Assembly (NCBI RefSeq): GCF_030272615.1
Contig: NC_081410.1
Span: forward strand, 144,578,349 to 144,640,348
DNA: 62,000 nucleotides
Source: Cryptomeria japonica
Lineage: Eukaryota > Streptophyta > Pinopsida > Cupressales > Cupressaceae
Reading direction: 5' to 3'
Below, one piece after another: positions 10,209 to 20,689 of this stretch. Each line of letters opens with the position of its first letter. The first letter of the stretch is position 1. Position numbers and translations under genes: made by a program. The notes under the pieces were generated by a model. That model ran no database searches. It was not told the origin of the DNA and was given only the letters and a program-made list of their open reading frames with translations.

Positions 10209-12496
10209 TGATGGTTGGAAATGCCACCCAACCATGTAAAACCCATAGGTCCCAACCCCACTGTTCTTGTGGAGATAATCACACAACCCAAACAACCACA
10301 CACACACAAGCAAGGGAGACAAATAGACTCACACAAGAGAAAACATGGACTAACACTCAACATGAATATACAATCAACCAAGAAAATAATGCCACATAAT
10401 TATATTAATAGAAAGAGAGCCATAACTTCAATGCAAACCATATGAAACACAAGTATGGAAGTAATCAACAAGGAGTATCAACACCAAAACCATCAAGAAT
10501 AATCCAATCTCAAAAATCAATCACCAAAGAGAACACAAGGCCAAAAGGCCATCCAATATGGATACCTCTAGAATCCATCAATAAGCACAATCATATGGAA
10601 GGAAAATCCTCTTTCTGGTGATACTCATAACTACAGGGATAGGTACATAGGAAACAAGAGTGAGGAGTGTCATCACATAGCTCAAAGGAGTGGCTTACAT
10701 GGAATCAAGTAGTCCTCTCATATAGACGAGGAGACTCAATCTTGCTAGATCAATGCCCCATAGATGACTAGGAATTCCCAAGTCATCGTTAGTCTCAACA
10801 ACCACCCAAGGCCATGAGAGGGGCATCCACTTTAACTTGGTTCATTTTAATATTATTTCATTAGTTTTCACTTGATTACCAAAATGTCTAGTAAGTTACC
10901 TTAGCGGTCCCTTTGTACCCCAATCCCATTGAACACCACTCCCATCATTGGTCCTATTACCTATCCTAAGCTCAAGTAATTCAAAACATGAAACTCATGA
11001 CAAAATAACAATATGCAAGACCATATATTACAATAATTGAGCCCAACAATTCTAAAATCCATCAAATTAACACAATATGCATTGACATATCAACATACAT
11101 CCAAAACATACTCAATTGGCCCTAATGCCGAGAGAACAAATCCAAATAAATCCAACAATCAAATTTGCATATATAATACTACTATTTCACATAATAATTT
11201 CACTTTATAAATGCCAAATTCATAATTTATCAAAAGGCCAAATCGACCAAAAACTAGTCGTGGAGGCCATCCATCATTGATGGACCTCCAAAAAGCTTAA
11301 ATTTTCAAATTTAGCCAATCAAAATTTTGTAAGAACCCATTGATCCATAGTTGAACAACAACCCAAATATACAATAAAATCTACAATGTGAGCTGTTAAT
11401 ATTCTTTTGGAGTGGTTCATGAGGAGCATTTTGGTAAAGTTTCGACCCCTTCCTTGAATTTTTGGCTCGCTCGCGCATGTGCCAAGTGGTGTCTCGGTGT
11501 TGCTCTAAGTGGCTCACTCTTCTCGCCCGGTGTTGAGAGGACACAAAGTTGCCACATGGTGCAAGTCTTTTCTTCGACATATGTTTCCCGACCCCACCAT
11601 CTTCTATGTGATGGCAGCGACACTTGGTACCCTCGCGTTGCATGTTTCGGTTCTCTTTTATGCGCTCGACTTCGAGTCTCCCCGAAGTCACCGCATGTCT
11701 TCTTTGATGGTTCGTGAACCAGAATGTTGTTTGCACCATGATATTTTTGTTTGGCAGGTGCAAGGGTCGCCATGATGTGGTTGGAGTAACAATATTAAAG
11801 TCTATTTTCATTTGGTAGCGTTTCAGGGAGCGCCACGTTGGGAGATTCCTAATCAGAAGCGGTTGCTATGATTTTTTTGATGCTTTTGTGTTGTTTTTTG
11901 AAGGTCGATGGTTATATATAGGCCTTCATTTCTGCTTTTTAAAGGGTTCAGACTTTCATGAGAATTGATTAGACTTTGGCTCATTGAAAAGCTTCTATGT
12001 TAATTAAATTAGGTGAATGATAGACATATCAGATTATGCCTATGGCCTCTGTGGTTGTTTTATTTGAAGCTTAGTAAATTGACTTATGTATTGTATTCAA
12101 ATTCAGTAACTTCTATGATATATGTTGTGAGACTCTATAGATTAAACTATGTTGTAGGACTTGTTATCTATTGGATGAATGGTGAATGTCATATTATGTT
12201 GAATAAAGTTTAGTTTGATCTTTCTCTCTAACGATGCTGAGCATGTAGATTGTTGAAGGAGCTTTAAAACTACAAGTATCTAGGTTTTATATGTTGCTAG
12301 TGTCCTAAAAATATTCTGGCGTATCGCCTAGGTAGTGCAGCTTTTTAAGTTTTCCTCTTCCCCTTTTCTACCCCAATTGTATGAAGATTCGACTTCTCAA
12401 ACCCGAAGGTTATTTAGTGAATCCCACGCAAAAGGTCCCCCATCACTGAATTTCCTATAAGGTTGTTAGCATTTAATGTAAAATTAGGAGTCAACA
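10209..12496 (+). repeat. Candidate long LTR (Tat-like element, 5' LTR)
   Basis: The block begins where the Helitron helicase is broken (TGATGGTTGG at 10209) and ends GTCAACA at 12496, eleven bases before a PBS-like TGGCACGCCCG. It has no convincing gene, holds an unusually GC/CpG-rich stretch (about 11420-11790) and has a TATA box at 11913. A gag start follows. No partner copy is in the window, so this is a structural inference. The length of about 2.3 kb would suit the Tat group of gypsy elements. Confidence 0.4.
11913..11920 (+). promoter_or_regulatory. TATA box of the candidate LTR
   Basis: TATATATA followed by GGCC, about 125-150 bases downstream of the GC-rich block and roughly 580 bases before the proposed LTR end, where a U3/R promoter would be expected. 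Confidence 0.45.
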
Positions 12497-12506
12497 ATTC
12501 TTTTTC

Positions 12507-12521
12507 TGGCACGCCCGATGG
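12507..12521 (+). other. Candidate primer-binding site
   Basis: TGGCACGCCCGATGG begins with the TGG that pairs with a tRNA CCA end. It resembles the TGGCACGCCCGGTGGG sites I associate with Tat-type gypsy elements. The tRNA was not verified. Confidence 0.45.
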
Positions 12522-12546
12522 AAATCAGATTTTGAACAAGCCTAAG

Positions 12547-12865
12547 CAAGTTATGAGTCATACACCTATTACCAGGAGTCAGACAACTTTAAATCCCAGT
12601 TTGCTTCTCCCACCCCTAGTAAGCGTCCATTTGCCCGCAACTACTTCTTCTTAGAATCCACCTGTTATCCCTTCCCATAGTAAATGCTCAAGTTTCTCCT
12701 AGAAATTTTGTGACTTGGAATAGCGGTAGCCCTCTCATTCCTCTCGTTCCACCTGTAGTATGGGGGATGATTCCTACCTCCATGCTAAAAGATGTCCCTA
12801 AATTCATTGGAGAATGTTCTAAGACGTCGGGGGAACACCTACAAGATGAGGCCGATGTCTACAGT
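12547..12865 (+). pseudogene. gag: Gag N-terminal fragment (gypsy, Tat-like)
   Basis: An ATG shortly after the candidate PBS opens MSHTPITRSQTTLNP followed by a proline-rich stretch. After a stop and a shift the frame reads MIPTSMLKDVPKFIGE then EHLQDE, which resembles the start of the capsid region of plant gypsy Gag (KDxPKFxGEDPKTxxEH). The frame is lost at 12866, where an LTR-like sequence starts. It may belong to the same original element as the Gag resuming near 20700, but that link is only inferred from orientation and content. Confidence 0.5.
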
Positions 12866-13470
12866 TGGTGTAGGAGCACCTAGTACCAGTGGTACACCAA
12901 GAGGTCCCGAGGATATTCCAAGAGAAATTTCATTTATGTTGGAGTCTTTAAGGTCATTTGAATGTATTTCAAGTCATTATGAGTCTTTATGTAAAGCAAT
13001 GTAAGTCATTTGTATCAAGTTGCTCAAGATGAGCATTAAGGTCCTAATAGGGTCAAGAAGGTCAAAATGTATGAACATGCCCAAAAAGGGTGAGAAAGGA
13101 TGTAAAATTTCATGTTTGGTCCATCTTAGGATGTTTAGAGTGTCCGTACAATTTTTTAGTAAGTTTGGAGTTAGATCTCAAAAGTTGTCAAGCAAACAAT
13201 GAAAAAAAAAAGTTGCAAAACTAATGTAATGGGATTTAATTCGGTCCTAGGGGAAGTTGAATCAGTTATGTAACCATGGAAAGCTTATATAAGTCATTCC
13301 TTGGTCGAATCCAAAAGTGTGGCAAAGTTGGAGGAGGTGTTGCAAAGTTAAATCTTCAAAAAAACTTAACTGTCAAATTATTCTGCAGGATAGATGACAG
13401 TTCAGAGTTGTAGGTCCATTATTTGGATGCAAATCTCCATGTAAGGATAATAGAAGGAGTGGATAGGGAA
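12866..13470 (+). repeat. LTR-like fragment starting TGGTGTAGGAGCACC
   Basis: Its first 15 bases are identical to the start of the G-out 3' LTR at 61356. It interrupts the gag fragment. A TATA-like TATATAAG at 13286-13293 fits an LTR promoter. The downstream end and any TSD were not found, so it may be a truncated or solo LTR of a family related to G-out. Confidence 0.4.
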
Positions 13471-13509
13471 GTATGTGACCTTTATGCCAATAGGTTGCAG
13501 GTCAAGTGG

Positions 13510-13756
13510 ATAGGTGGCAGGTCAGGTTGATGCAAAGCAACCTCTTCTCCACCAATACCAGATAGAAGAGAAAGTACTTTAATTTAATGCCATCAGGATA
13601 AAAGGCTTTAATCAAGACAGATAAATGGTATGCAACTGTATCTATTTGGAATGCATTACCCAAACATTGCAATTGATTAGTCGCACATGAATTTCCATGA
13701 GTGTGATCTTTAAATCTTAATATGATTTCTATCTCGTCAACCTCTAGAGGAGCCAC
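13510..13756 (-). repeat. Antisense copy D of the hairpin-repeat family
   Basis: On the minus strand this matches the left arm and left flank of copy C (16840-17040) at roughly 85-90% by eye, including TTTGGGTAATGCATTCC. It lacks the second arm, so it forms no hairpin. It has the longest open frame of the family (84 codons), containing CLGNAFQIDTVAYHLSVLIK. The C flank can encode a similar peptide, but DNA identity alone could explain that. I do not recognise the protein; a captured gene fragment is possible. Confidence 0.5.
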
Positions 13757-15170
13757 CTAACTTGGCCCCACCCAAACCAAGATCCATTCTTCCCACTTTT
13801 CAAGATTGTATTTCTCTTCATTGTCTTGTAGTTACCCTCGTGAATTTTCAATTATAGTGTAGAGTTCTTCACGAAGGACACCACCACATCGTCTAGAGTC
13901 TATGCTTCAATTTTTTTCTTTGATCCCATGGAGGCCAATAGTCCTTTGTCTGAGGAAGTTCTTCCTAAATAGTCATTGGGGGGGGGAGGTAATGCTTAAA
14001 ATTTCCCTTCTATTGGGAGATTGTGTACATAACCTCTTGGTCTTCTGAAAGTTGAAATTACTTCAAGTCTGCCAACTCTGGTTCCACACTATAGAAATTT
14101 TTGCACATTGAATTCCAAATATCCTTTGGTGCAAAAACATCATTCTCATAATAGAAAAAAGGTGCTCATTGCATGAACACATTGATTTCCTCCGAGCGTG
14201 GCCCAATAGGTTTCCTAGGAACTCCAAAACCAGTTAGTCCCTCCAAACATAAATTAGAGACATCACATCACACACTCCAGACTTTGTTTGTTTCTATTGC
14301 ATACTCTCTATCTATTTATCACCCTTTAACACTTTCCTCTGCATTTCTCCAATTGCTCTCTTCTAGGCAGTTGATGAGCTTGTTTCCATGTCATTCAAGA
14401 TAATGCCTACTTGCTTTCTTTTACGAAATTTTCTTGCACATGACTCTTCAGCTTGTATGTTCTGCTTCCGTACAGATATAAATTTTAATTCATGCTCAGA
14501 TAATAATTAAATAAAATAAGCATTTGTAAAGAAGATTTTGTCATTCGATGTTACATATTATCTGACGGAAAGATCCTAGACAATTCTTGGAGAAAGGAAA
14601 CATCATTGATAATCATTTTTTGCAAATAACACTGAATCAAATAAATTAAAAATGTTTCATGTAATTTTTAAAAGTAGAACTCGTTCAATGCTTTCATGCA
14701 CTGACGACAAAGCCGTCTGACCCACACCATTATCCATAATAGAACAAATCAATATAATAGGCTATTATAAAGAATATATACAAAAATATGAAAGAACATT
14801 AAATTACCATTACAAACCCATAAACCATTAAATAGTGAAAATAGATATAAATTTGTAAATGTCTCCCTACAAACACCACAACCATAACCAAAACAAAAAA
14901 AATTCTTACCCGCAAAAACTAAGTAGCTGGTGAGTTGCAAGTCTACAACATCTCTCAGATGATCAAACCGTTTCTTAATTTTGTTCTTCTAATTAGTCAA
15001 TGGATTTAGTTGCATGTACAAGTTTTCTATTTGAAGCCTTCCGTTTCCCTATATTTGAGACTTAACAAAATTCTTGTGAGTAGGAAATTGATTTAGGAGT
15101 TACGTGTGAAGAATTTGGCAAAGTAAATGATGACAATCAAACTCAAATTTTATCTATCTTGAAAGTCTTT
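13757..15170. other. No recognisable gene
   Basis: AT-rich sequence with a G-run at about 13979-13986 and no coherent coding segment, LTR end or tandem repeat that I can support. Confidence 0.5.
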
Positions 15171-15795
15171 TATCCTGATGGCATTAAATTAAAGTTCTTT
15201 CTCTATTTTCTGGTGATCTCTGGAGCAGAGGTTGCTTTGCATCGACCTGGGATACATTTAACTTGTGTTGTATCTACAGAAATATGTATCATAGGTCAAT
15301 GAAATGCAACCTCTGCTCCACCAATACCAGATAGAAGAAAAAGTACTTTAATTTAATGCCATCAGGATAAAATGCTTTCAGGACATATATTAGGTATAAA
15401 AGGAAGCCTACCCTATCATTTGAAGGGGTTTACCTACAATTCAAGTGATCTCTTAATTATAAAATCAATTCAATTCCAAGTGAACAAACAATCAAGCATT
15501 CATCAAGAATTGAAGGAGAAATCAAGTTAATAAAGATATTTAATAAAGATTTCATCTTTTGAATTAAGAAATGGGCGGGAGATTAAGAATACAAACCTTC
15601 CATATTGCACACTTCAATGTATATTCAAATTACAAGTTACATTTATAGGGACTGTCCTATTCGAGCTAGCTACTATTTCAACACATTCTAACACATGTAT
15701 ATATTTCTATGCAATAATTAGTAGTAGCTACACATAGACTAGCATGGTACATAAGTTCTTTTCTAATAGTGCCCTTCATATGCAATTCTTTCAAG
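15171..15795. repeat. Hairpin repeat copy A with 3' flank
   Basis: 15171-15369 is an imperfect palindrome of about 199 bases: TATCCTGATGGCATTAAATT at the left is answered by AATTTAATGCCATCAGGATA at the right, and the GAGGTTGC and GACCTGGGATACAT parts of the stem also pair across the centre near 15270. The flank holds a TATA-like TATAAAAGG near 15397 and continues to GCAATTCTTTC at about 15791, just before copy B. Such a structure suits a foldback/MITE-like element or a hairpin RNA source. Confidence 0.7.
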
Positions 15796-15801
15796 ATTAT
15801 T

Positions 15802-16147
15802 TATCCTGATGGCATTAAATTAAAGTTCTTTCTCTATTTTCTAGTGATCTCTGGAGAAAAGGTTGCTTTGCATCGACCTGGGATACATTTAACTTGTGTT
15901 GTATCTGTGGAAATATGTATCATAGGTCGATGCAATGCAACCTCTGCTCCACCAATTCTAGATAGAAGAAAAAGTACTTTAATTTAAAGCCATCAAGATA
16001 AAATGTTTTCAAGACATATATTAGGTATAAAAAGAAGCCTACCTTGTCATTTGAAGGGGTCTACCCACAATTCAAGTGATCTCTTAATTATAAAATCAAT
16101 TCAATTTCAAGTGAACAAGCAATCAAGCATTGAAGGAAAATTCAAGT
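15802..16147. repeat. Hairpin repeat copy B, truncated flank
   Basis: The palindrome 15802-16000 repeats copy A 631 bases downstream. Its flank matches A up to TTCAAGTT at about 16147 and then stops exactly where TGGTGCAGGTGCA begins. That is consistent with an LTR-like insertion or a recombination joint at 16148. Confidence 0.7.
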
Positions 16148-16800
16148 TGGTGCAGGTGCATTTGGAAGACCAAAGGACTCAATGAGGCCATTAAAGACTT
16201 TTGAAGGTCTTAGGAGTGAAGAGCCAATCAATTATGATGTCTTAAGGTCCATTATGACGAATGTAAGAGTGGAGAAATTGCTTGCTAAGGAGCAGCAATA
16301 GCAAATCCGCCTTAAGGAGGGGCACATTTTATGATTGACAATGTTTAGACATTTCAAATTAAAGGTGAATCCATCATCATTTGGATGGTATAGTGTTTGG
16401 AAGAGGGGTATATGAGAAACCCTACTTTTAAGGGTTTGTGAGAGGCTAAATAAGGGATTTTGCATCTAAGAAGGTTAAAACTTGTAAATAATTGCATTTC
16501 CTTAGTTTTGAATCATATACTTTCCAAAGCAACCTTTTGATAGTAGATTCTATGTACCATCCTAATCCAAAAAGCATTCATTTTGTCTACATCTGATATC
16601 ATTGCTAAAATTAGTTTAAAGTGTATTCATTTAAGGACCTTTCATAAAATATTCTCAACTTACACATCATAAAAGGATCTTAAAATATTCATTGTTTATA
16701 ATGATAAGAATTTGTTTGTTCCATACACCTTCCTTTACTATTTTAAAAATATCATCGACCAAAATATTGTGCAGTAGTAGTATGGAGTGCATTTCATCTA
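16148..16800 (+). repeat. LTR-like fragment starting TGGTGCAGGTGCA
   Basis: Starts at the abrupt end of repeat B with a terminus similar to the TGGTG(C/T)AGG starts at 12866, 28410 and 61356. No coding capacity and no identified 3' end or TSD. The assignment rests only on the terminus and the sharp junction. Confidence 0.3.
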
Positions 16801-16839
16801 TTTTATGCCTAAATATTTCATCATACCACTTTCTTTTCA

Positions 16840-17545
16840 AAGGCGACTAATCGATTGCCATGTTTGGGTAATGCATTCCAAATAGATACAGTTTCATACC
16901 ATTTATCTATCTTGATTAAAGACTTGTATCTTGATGGCATTAAATTAAAGTTCTTTCTCTATTTTCTAGTGATCTCTGGAGCAGAGGTTGCTTTGCATCG
17001 ACCTGGGATACATTTAACTTGTGTTGTATCTACAGAAATATGTATCCTAGGATGATGCAATGCAACCTCTGCTCCACCAATACCAATTAGAAGATAAAGT
17101 ACTTTAATTTAAAGCCAACAGGATAAAATTCTTTCAAGACATATATTAGGTATAAAAGGAAGCCTACCCTGTCATTTGAAGGGGTTTACCTACAATTCAA
17201 GTGATCTCTTAATTATTAAATCAATTCAATTCCAAGTGAACAGGCAATCAAGCATTCATCAAGAATTGAAGGAGAAATAAAGTTAATAAAGATATCATCT
17301 TTTAAATTAAGAAATGGGCAGGAGATTAAGAATACAAACCTTCCATATTGCACACTTCAAGGTATATTCAAATTACAAGTTACATTTATAGGGTCTGTCC
17401 TATTCGAGCTAGCTACTATTTCAACATATTCTAACACATGTATCTATTTCTATGCAATAATTAGTAGTAGCTACACATAGACTAGCATGGTACATAAGTT
17501 CTTTTCTAATAGTGCCCTTCATATGCAATTCTTTCATGATTATTT
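16840..17545. repeat. Hairpin repeat copy C with both flanks
   Basis: Palindrome at 16927-17125. The left flank (16840-16926) matches copy D in inverse orientation. The right flank matches the copy A flank, including TAGGTATAAAAGGAAGCC and the block ending GCCCTTCATATGCAATTCTTTC at about 17540. This copy best shows the full unit of about 700 bases. Confidence 0.7.
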
Positions 17546-18289
17546 AGTTGTATCTACCTTCTTAGGTTATGCAAATGGAGATTAGATTAGGTTATGTATC
17601 TACTTTCTTGCTCTGTAATTCTCATTGTGTTTAATAAATTTGTATCCAGTTGGTGAAAAAAAAGGAGGTTGATGATATAAGGAGGTACGCTATCATCATA
17701 ATTAATGTTAGAGAGTGGTGTGTGAAGAAGAATGGCCATGAAAGGAGTGACTGTCCTAAGTGCTTGAGATTGTCACAAAAAGTGAGTGTTGCAGTAATGA
17801 ATCTTTCTTTGACCTTTGTGTGTTTGGCAGGGTAAAGAACCATGGTGGTATATGTTGAGTGGTTGGGAGGGTAAAGACCCACATATCAACTATCTACTTT
17901 GACATCCTAGGATTGTGTCCACCTACTCTAAAACCTTGTGGGCACTCTCTATCTAATACTAACATATACATAACATGTGCCTCTCATATAACCCTATGTT
18001 GGCTAGGCCCCACCATAATTAGAAGATCCTAATTACTAAAAACACTAGATTCTCCCCTAAAAGGTTGTTGAGTCATAGAAGGCCTAGCTTGATAGCCCTA
18101 TAGTCACTCATACCTAAAATATCCTTGTGTTGATGATGGTCAAATGTGACTACCCTATGGCCCCTACTATGCTCTAGTAGACCTTTGTCCTTAATATTGA
18201 TACTATTGGGTTTTTCTTTGTACATCATATAGTAAGTCTAAATTATCCTTTGAAGGATGGGGAGGCCTATGGACACTTTAGTCCCTTCA
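17546..18289. other. No recognisable gene
   Basis: Mixed low-information sequence between the hairpin repeats and an antisense gag fragment. It may be the decayed continuation of the minus-strand element at 18290-18765, but I see no protease or RT motif. Confidence 0.45.
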
Positions 18290-18765
18290 TCAAGGTTACA
18301 AACTTCTCTCATGCCTCTTGTGTCCTCCCATGTACCTCCTTTTCCATAAGAGACTTTGCCATAGCAACCCTAAAGTCATTTGGATTGGCCATGTGTAGGA
18401 AAACTAAAATTTTGGGCTTTCCACCCCTAATGAAATAATTGACACGTAACTTATCTTGAATGTAATCTACAAACTACAAGAACTCCAAAAACTAACTCTC
18501 ATGTTGAGCCACTATGAAACCTTATTATGTAAATTGTGAAACTCATCTATGCATCTCTGTCAAAAATATTTTGAAATAGAACACACTTTGAAGCACTCCA
18601 AAATGGTATCTGGAGAGGGTTTCCAATGTGAGTTGGTGCATTTTATCCTCCCAGTACCACAAGGTGGAAGCAAGTCCTCTCAAAAATTGCATTGAAAATT
18701 ATACCTTTAGGTTGCTCACATATAGATGCAACCCAAAGCATAAGTCCAAGCTAGGTAACCAAGAC
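18290..18765 (-). pseudogene. gag: Gypsy-type Gag capsid fragment (antisense)
   Basis: On the minus strand, with stops and shifts, the reading gives MQFLRGLASTLWYWEDK, LSRYHFG, IFLTEMHR, GFIVAQHES-x-FLEFL-x-FVDY and LRVNYFIRGGKPKI. This follows the retrotransposon Gag order: L.G.A..WW, then F...F, then the V..YE..F..L.RF signature, then K...FI.GL.P.I. It is the capsid part of a gypsy Gag. No nucleocapsid or pol is recognisable on the minus strand further left. Confidence 0.55.
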
Positions 18766-19082
18766 TTATCCTCAACCCCATTTGTGGATCTTAAAAATGT
18801 AGAGGATTGGAGATGAAGCAAATCTCGAATATGATCCTTTGGTACATGATATGTGCTTGCTATAGTCTATACCTCTTGTATTTATGCATGATGAGGCTAG
18901 GTAATGTGTATTGATCAATATTCTATCTCCTCTATGTGTATTTCCCAAATTCAAGGCGGACTCCTAATAAGCTCCCAAGATGCAAGTATATGCTCCTCTA
19001 CTACAAGTGGATCCTCATGGCTTGTAAGATTTGAGGTCCATACTCGGGCTACTCATCTTGGTGAAAAATCTCAAAGTGATAT

Positions 19083-19445
19083 GACCCTTCCTTCTATTTC
19101 CTACACCCTATTTTCTAACCCACACCTCATAACCTTTACCTCACTTCCTATCATTATTACCTTCCATCTACCTTTCATATCCCCTATCTTAACCTCCTCC
19201 ACTTTCCTACATCCTATCCTACACCTTAACCTCATACACACTTACTTTTACTTCACCTACCTAACCCCATTCCATCCTTCACATCCTTTTATCTCCCCCC
19301 ATTCACTTTCCTACCTTCCAAACCCCTAACATATCCTAACTTACTCTTTCACCATTACATCCTTCATCACTTACCTCCCTATCTTATCCTAACCCACACC
19401 TCATAACCTTATACCTCTCAGCTTCCATTTTATACCACCTTCCTA
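19083..19445. repeat. Polypyrimidine (C/T-rich) tract
   Basis: About 360 bases with strong strand asymmetry: C, T and A with almost no G. The phrase CTAACCCACACCTCATAACCT occurs at about 19117 and again at about 19390, suggesting past duplication. Open frames here are composition artefacts. Confidence 0.85.
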
Positions 19446-20689
19446 ACATTACACTTATGCTCCCTTCCAAAACACCGACAAAAATAGAACTCGATCACTA
19501 CGCATTGCTCTCACAATTCTGCAACAGGGATTTTCTGTCACAACCATATATACCAGCATCCATAATTAGAATATAATTTACATAATGGCACTCGATCACA
19601 CAGGTTTAGGTCATCCCTCTCCTTAATTAGGATATATTTTAAATATGGAAAGTAGTGTTAATATATTTCAGGCTAACTATATTGTTCATTATTTAAAATG
19701 TAGTGTTTAATTAATACATGATTGTAGGATTGTTCAACGATTTAGGTCTTGTAAGAAATTCTTCTTTTAAATCGATCATATCATATTACAAAAACCTCTC
19801 ACCATCTCTGCTATTGGAAATTAATCTGATAAATATATAATAAATTTTGAATCTAAATATTTGAATATGTATAACAATGAATTTCCTGATTATACCCTAC
19901 CTTTTTCCTGCAGCGATTAAACCATTCCTACATCCTGCAATGATTAAATCCACATGGAACTATGTTCACCTCCCTCCTTCGCGTTCATCGAGGGATGACC
20001 CCTACCTTCATGTTCCCTATTGTGATCCCAATTGTGATCCCCTAATATGCCCCGAGACAACGTGAACTATGATACCTTGGGAGGGTCTTTAGGTAGGCGC
20101 TCATTCGCTCGACCAGGAAGGGACGCTTACGCGAATAATTGTGGTTGAAGCCAATGAAGATGGATGGAGATTCCATAGTGAGTGTCCAGGAATTTGGGTT
20201 GTTTCCAGCGTGGATTTGCTTTCTTCTTTAGGTCAATAATTCCCATTTGTTGGGAAAGCACAAAACCGAATCGTACTCCCTCCACTTCCAACCTGAGCTG
20301 CAGAACCAGCTGGTTTCACACCAATTATCTTCCCCGCCATTTTTAAACCCACAGTTTCACTGCAAAGGCGGGATTTTGTAATGGCAGAGGTGGGACAAAG
20401 AGGCGTGATTTTGTTAAGAGGTGGGATTTATGAAATGACTTGGTCTTTTTTTTTTTTTAAGTAATGCACGTGGTCATCGGAATTTTGACGAACACAGACA
20501 CTTTTTCTAAAAAAACCCAAATGTCATTGCCAATTCCTTCTCTGTTGAAACCAAATGTTGCATTATCATCGGAATTCCGACGAAATCGGGCATTTTTAAA
20601 AAAAAAAAAATCAAATTTGATCACAATATACCTTCTTCGTCGGAATTTTAGGCCAAATGTATTAGTGAGCGATTTCAAAAATACTATCT
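19446..20689. other. No recognisable gene; short repeated TC(A/G)TCGGAATT
   Basis: No coherent coding sequence. Between 20474 and 20650 three short related blocks contain TCATCGGAATT or TCGTCGGAATT, separated by A- or T-runs, just upstream of the Tat-like gag. Confidence 0.5.

Noticed and set aside
11311-11811. Several open frames of 88-166 codons on both strands
   Set aside because: GC-rich composition lowers stop frequency; no domain or consistent frame, and several frames are open at once.
18904-19329. 141-codon plus-strand open frame
   Set aside because: Lies mostly in the pyrimidine tract, where stop codons are rare; peptide is S/T/P/L/H-biased.
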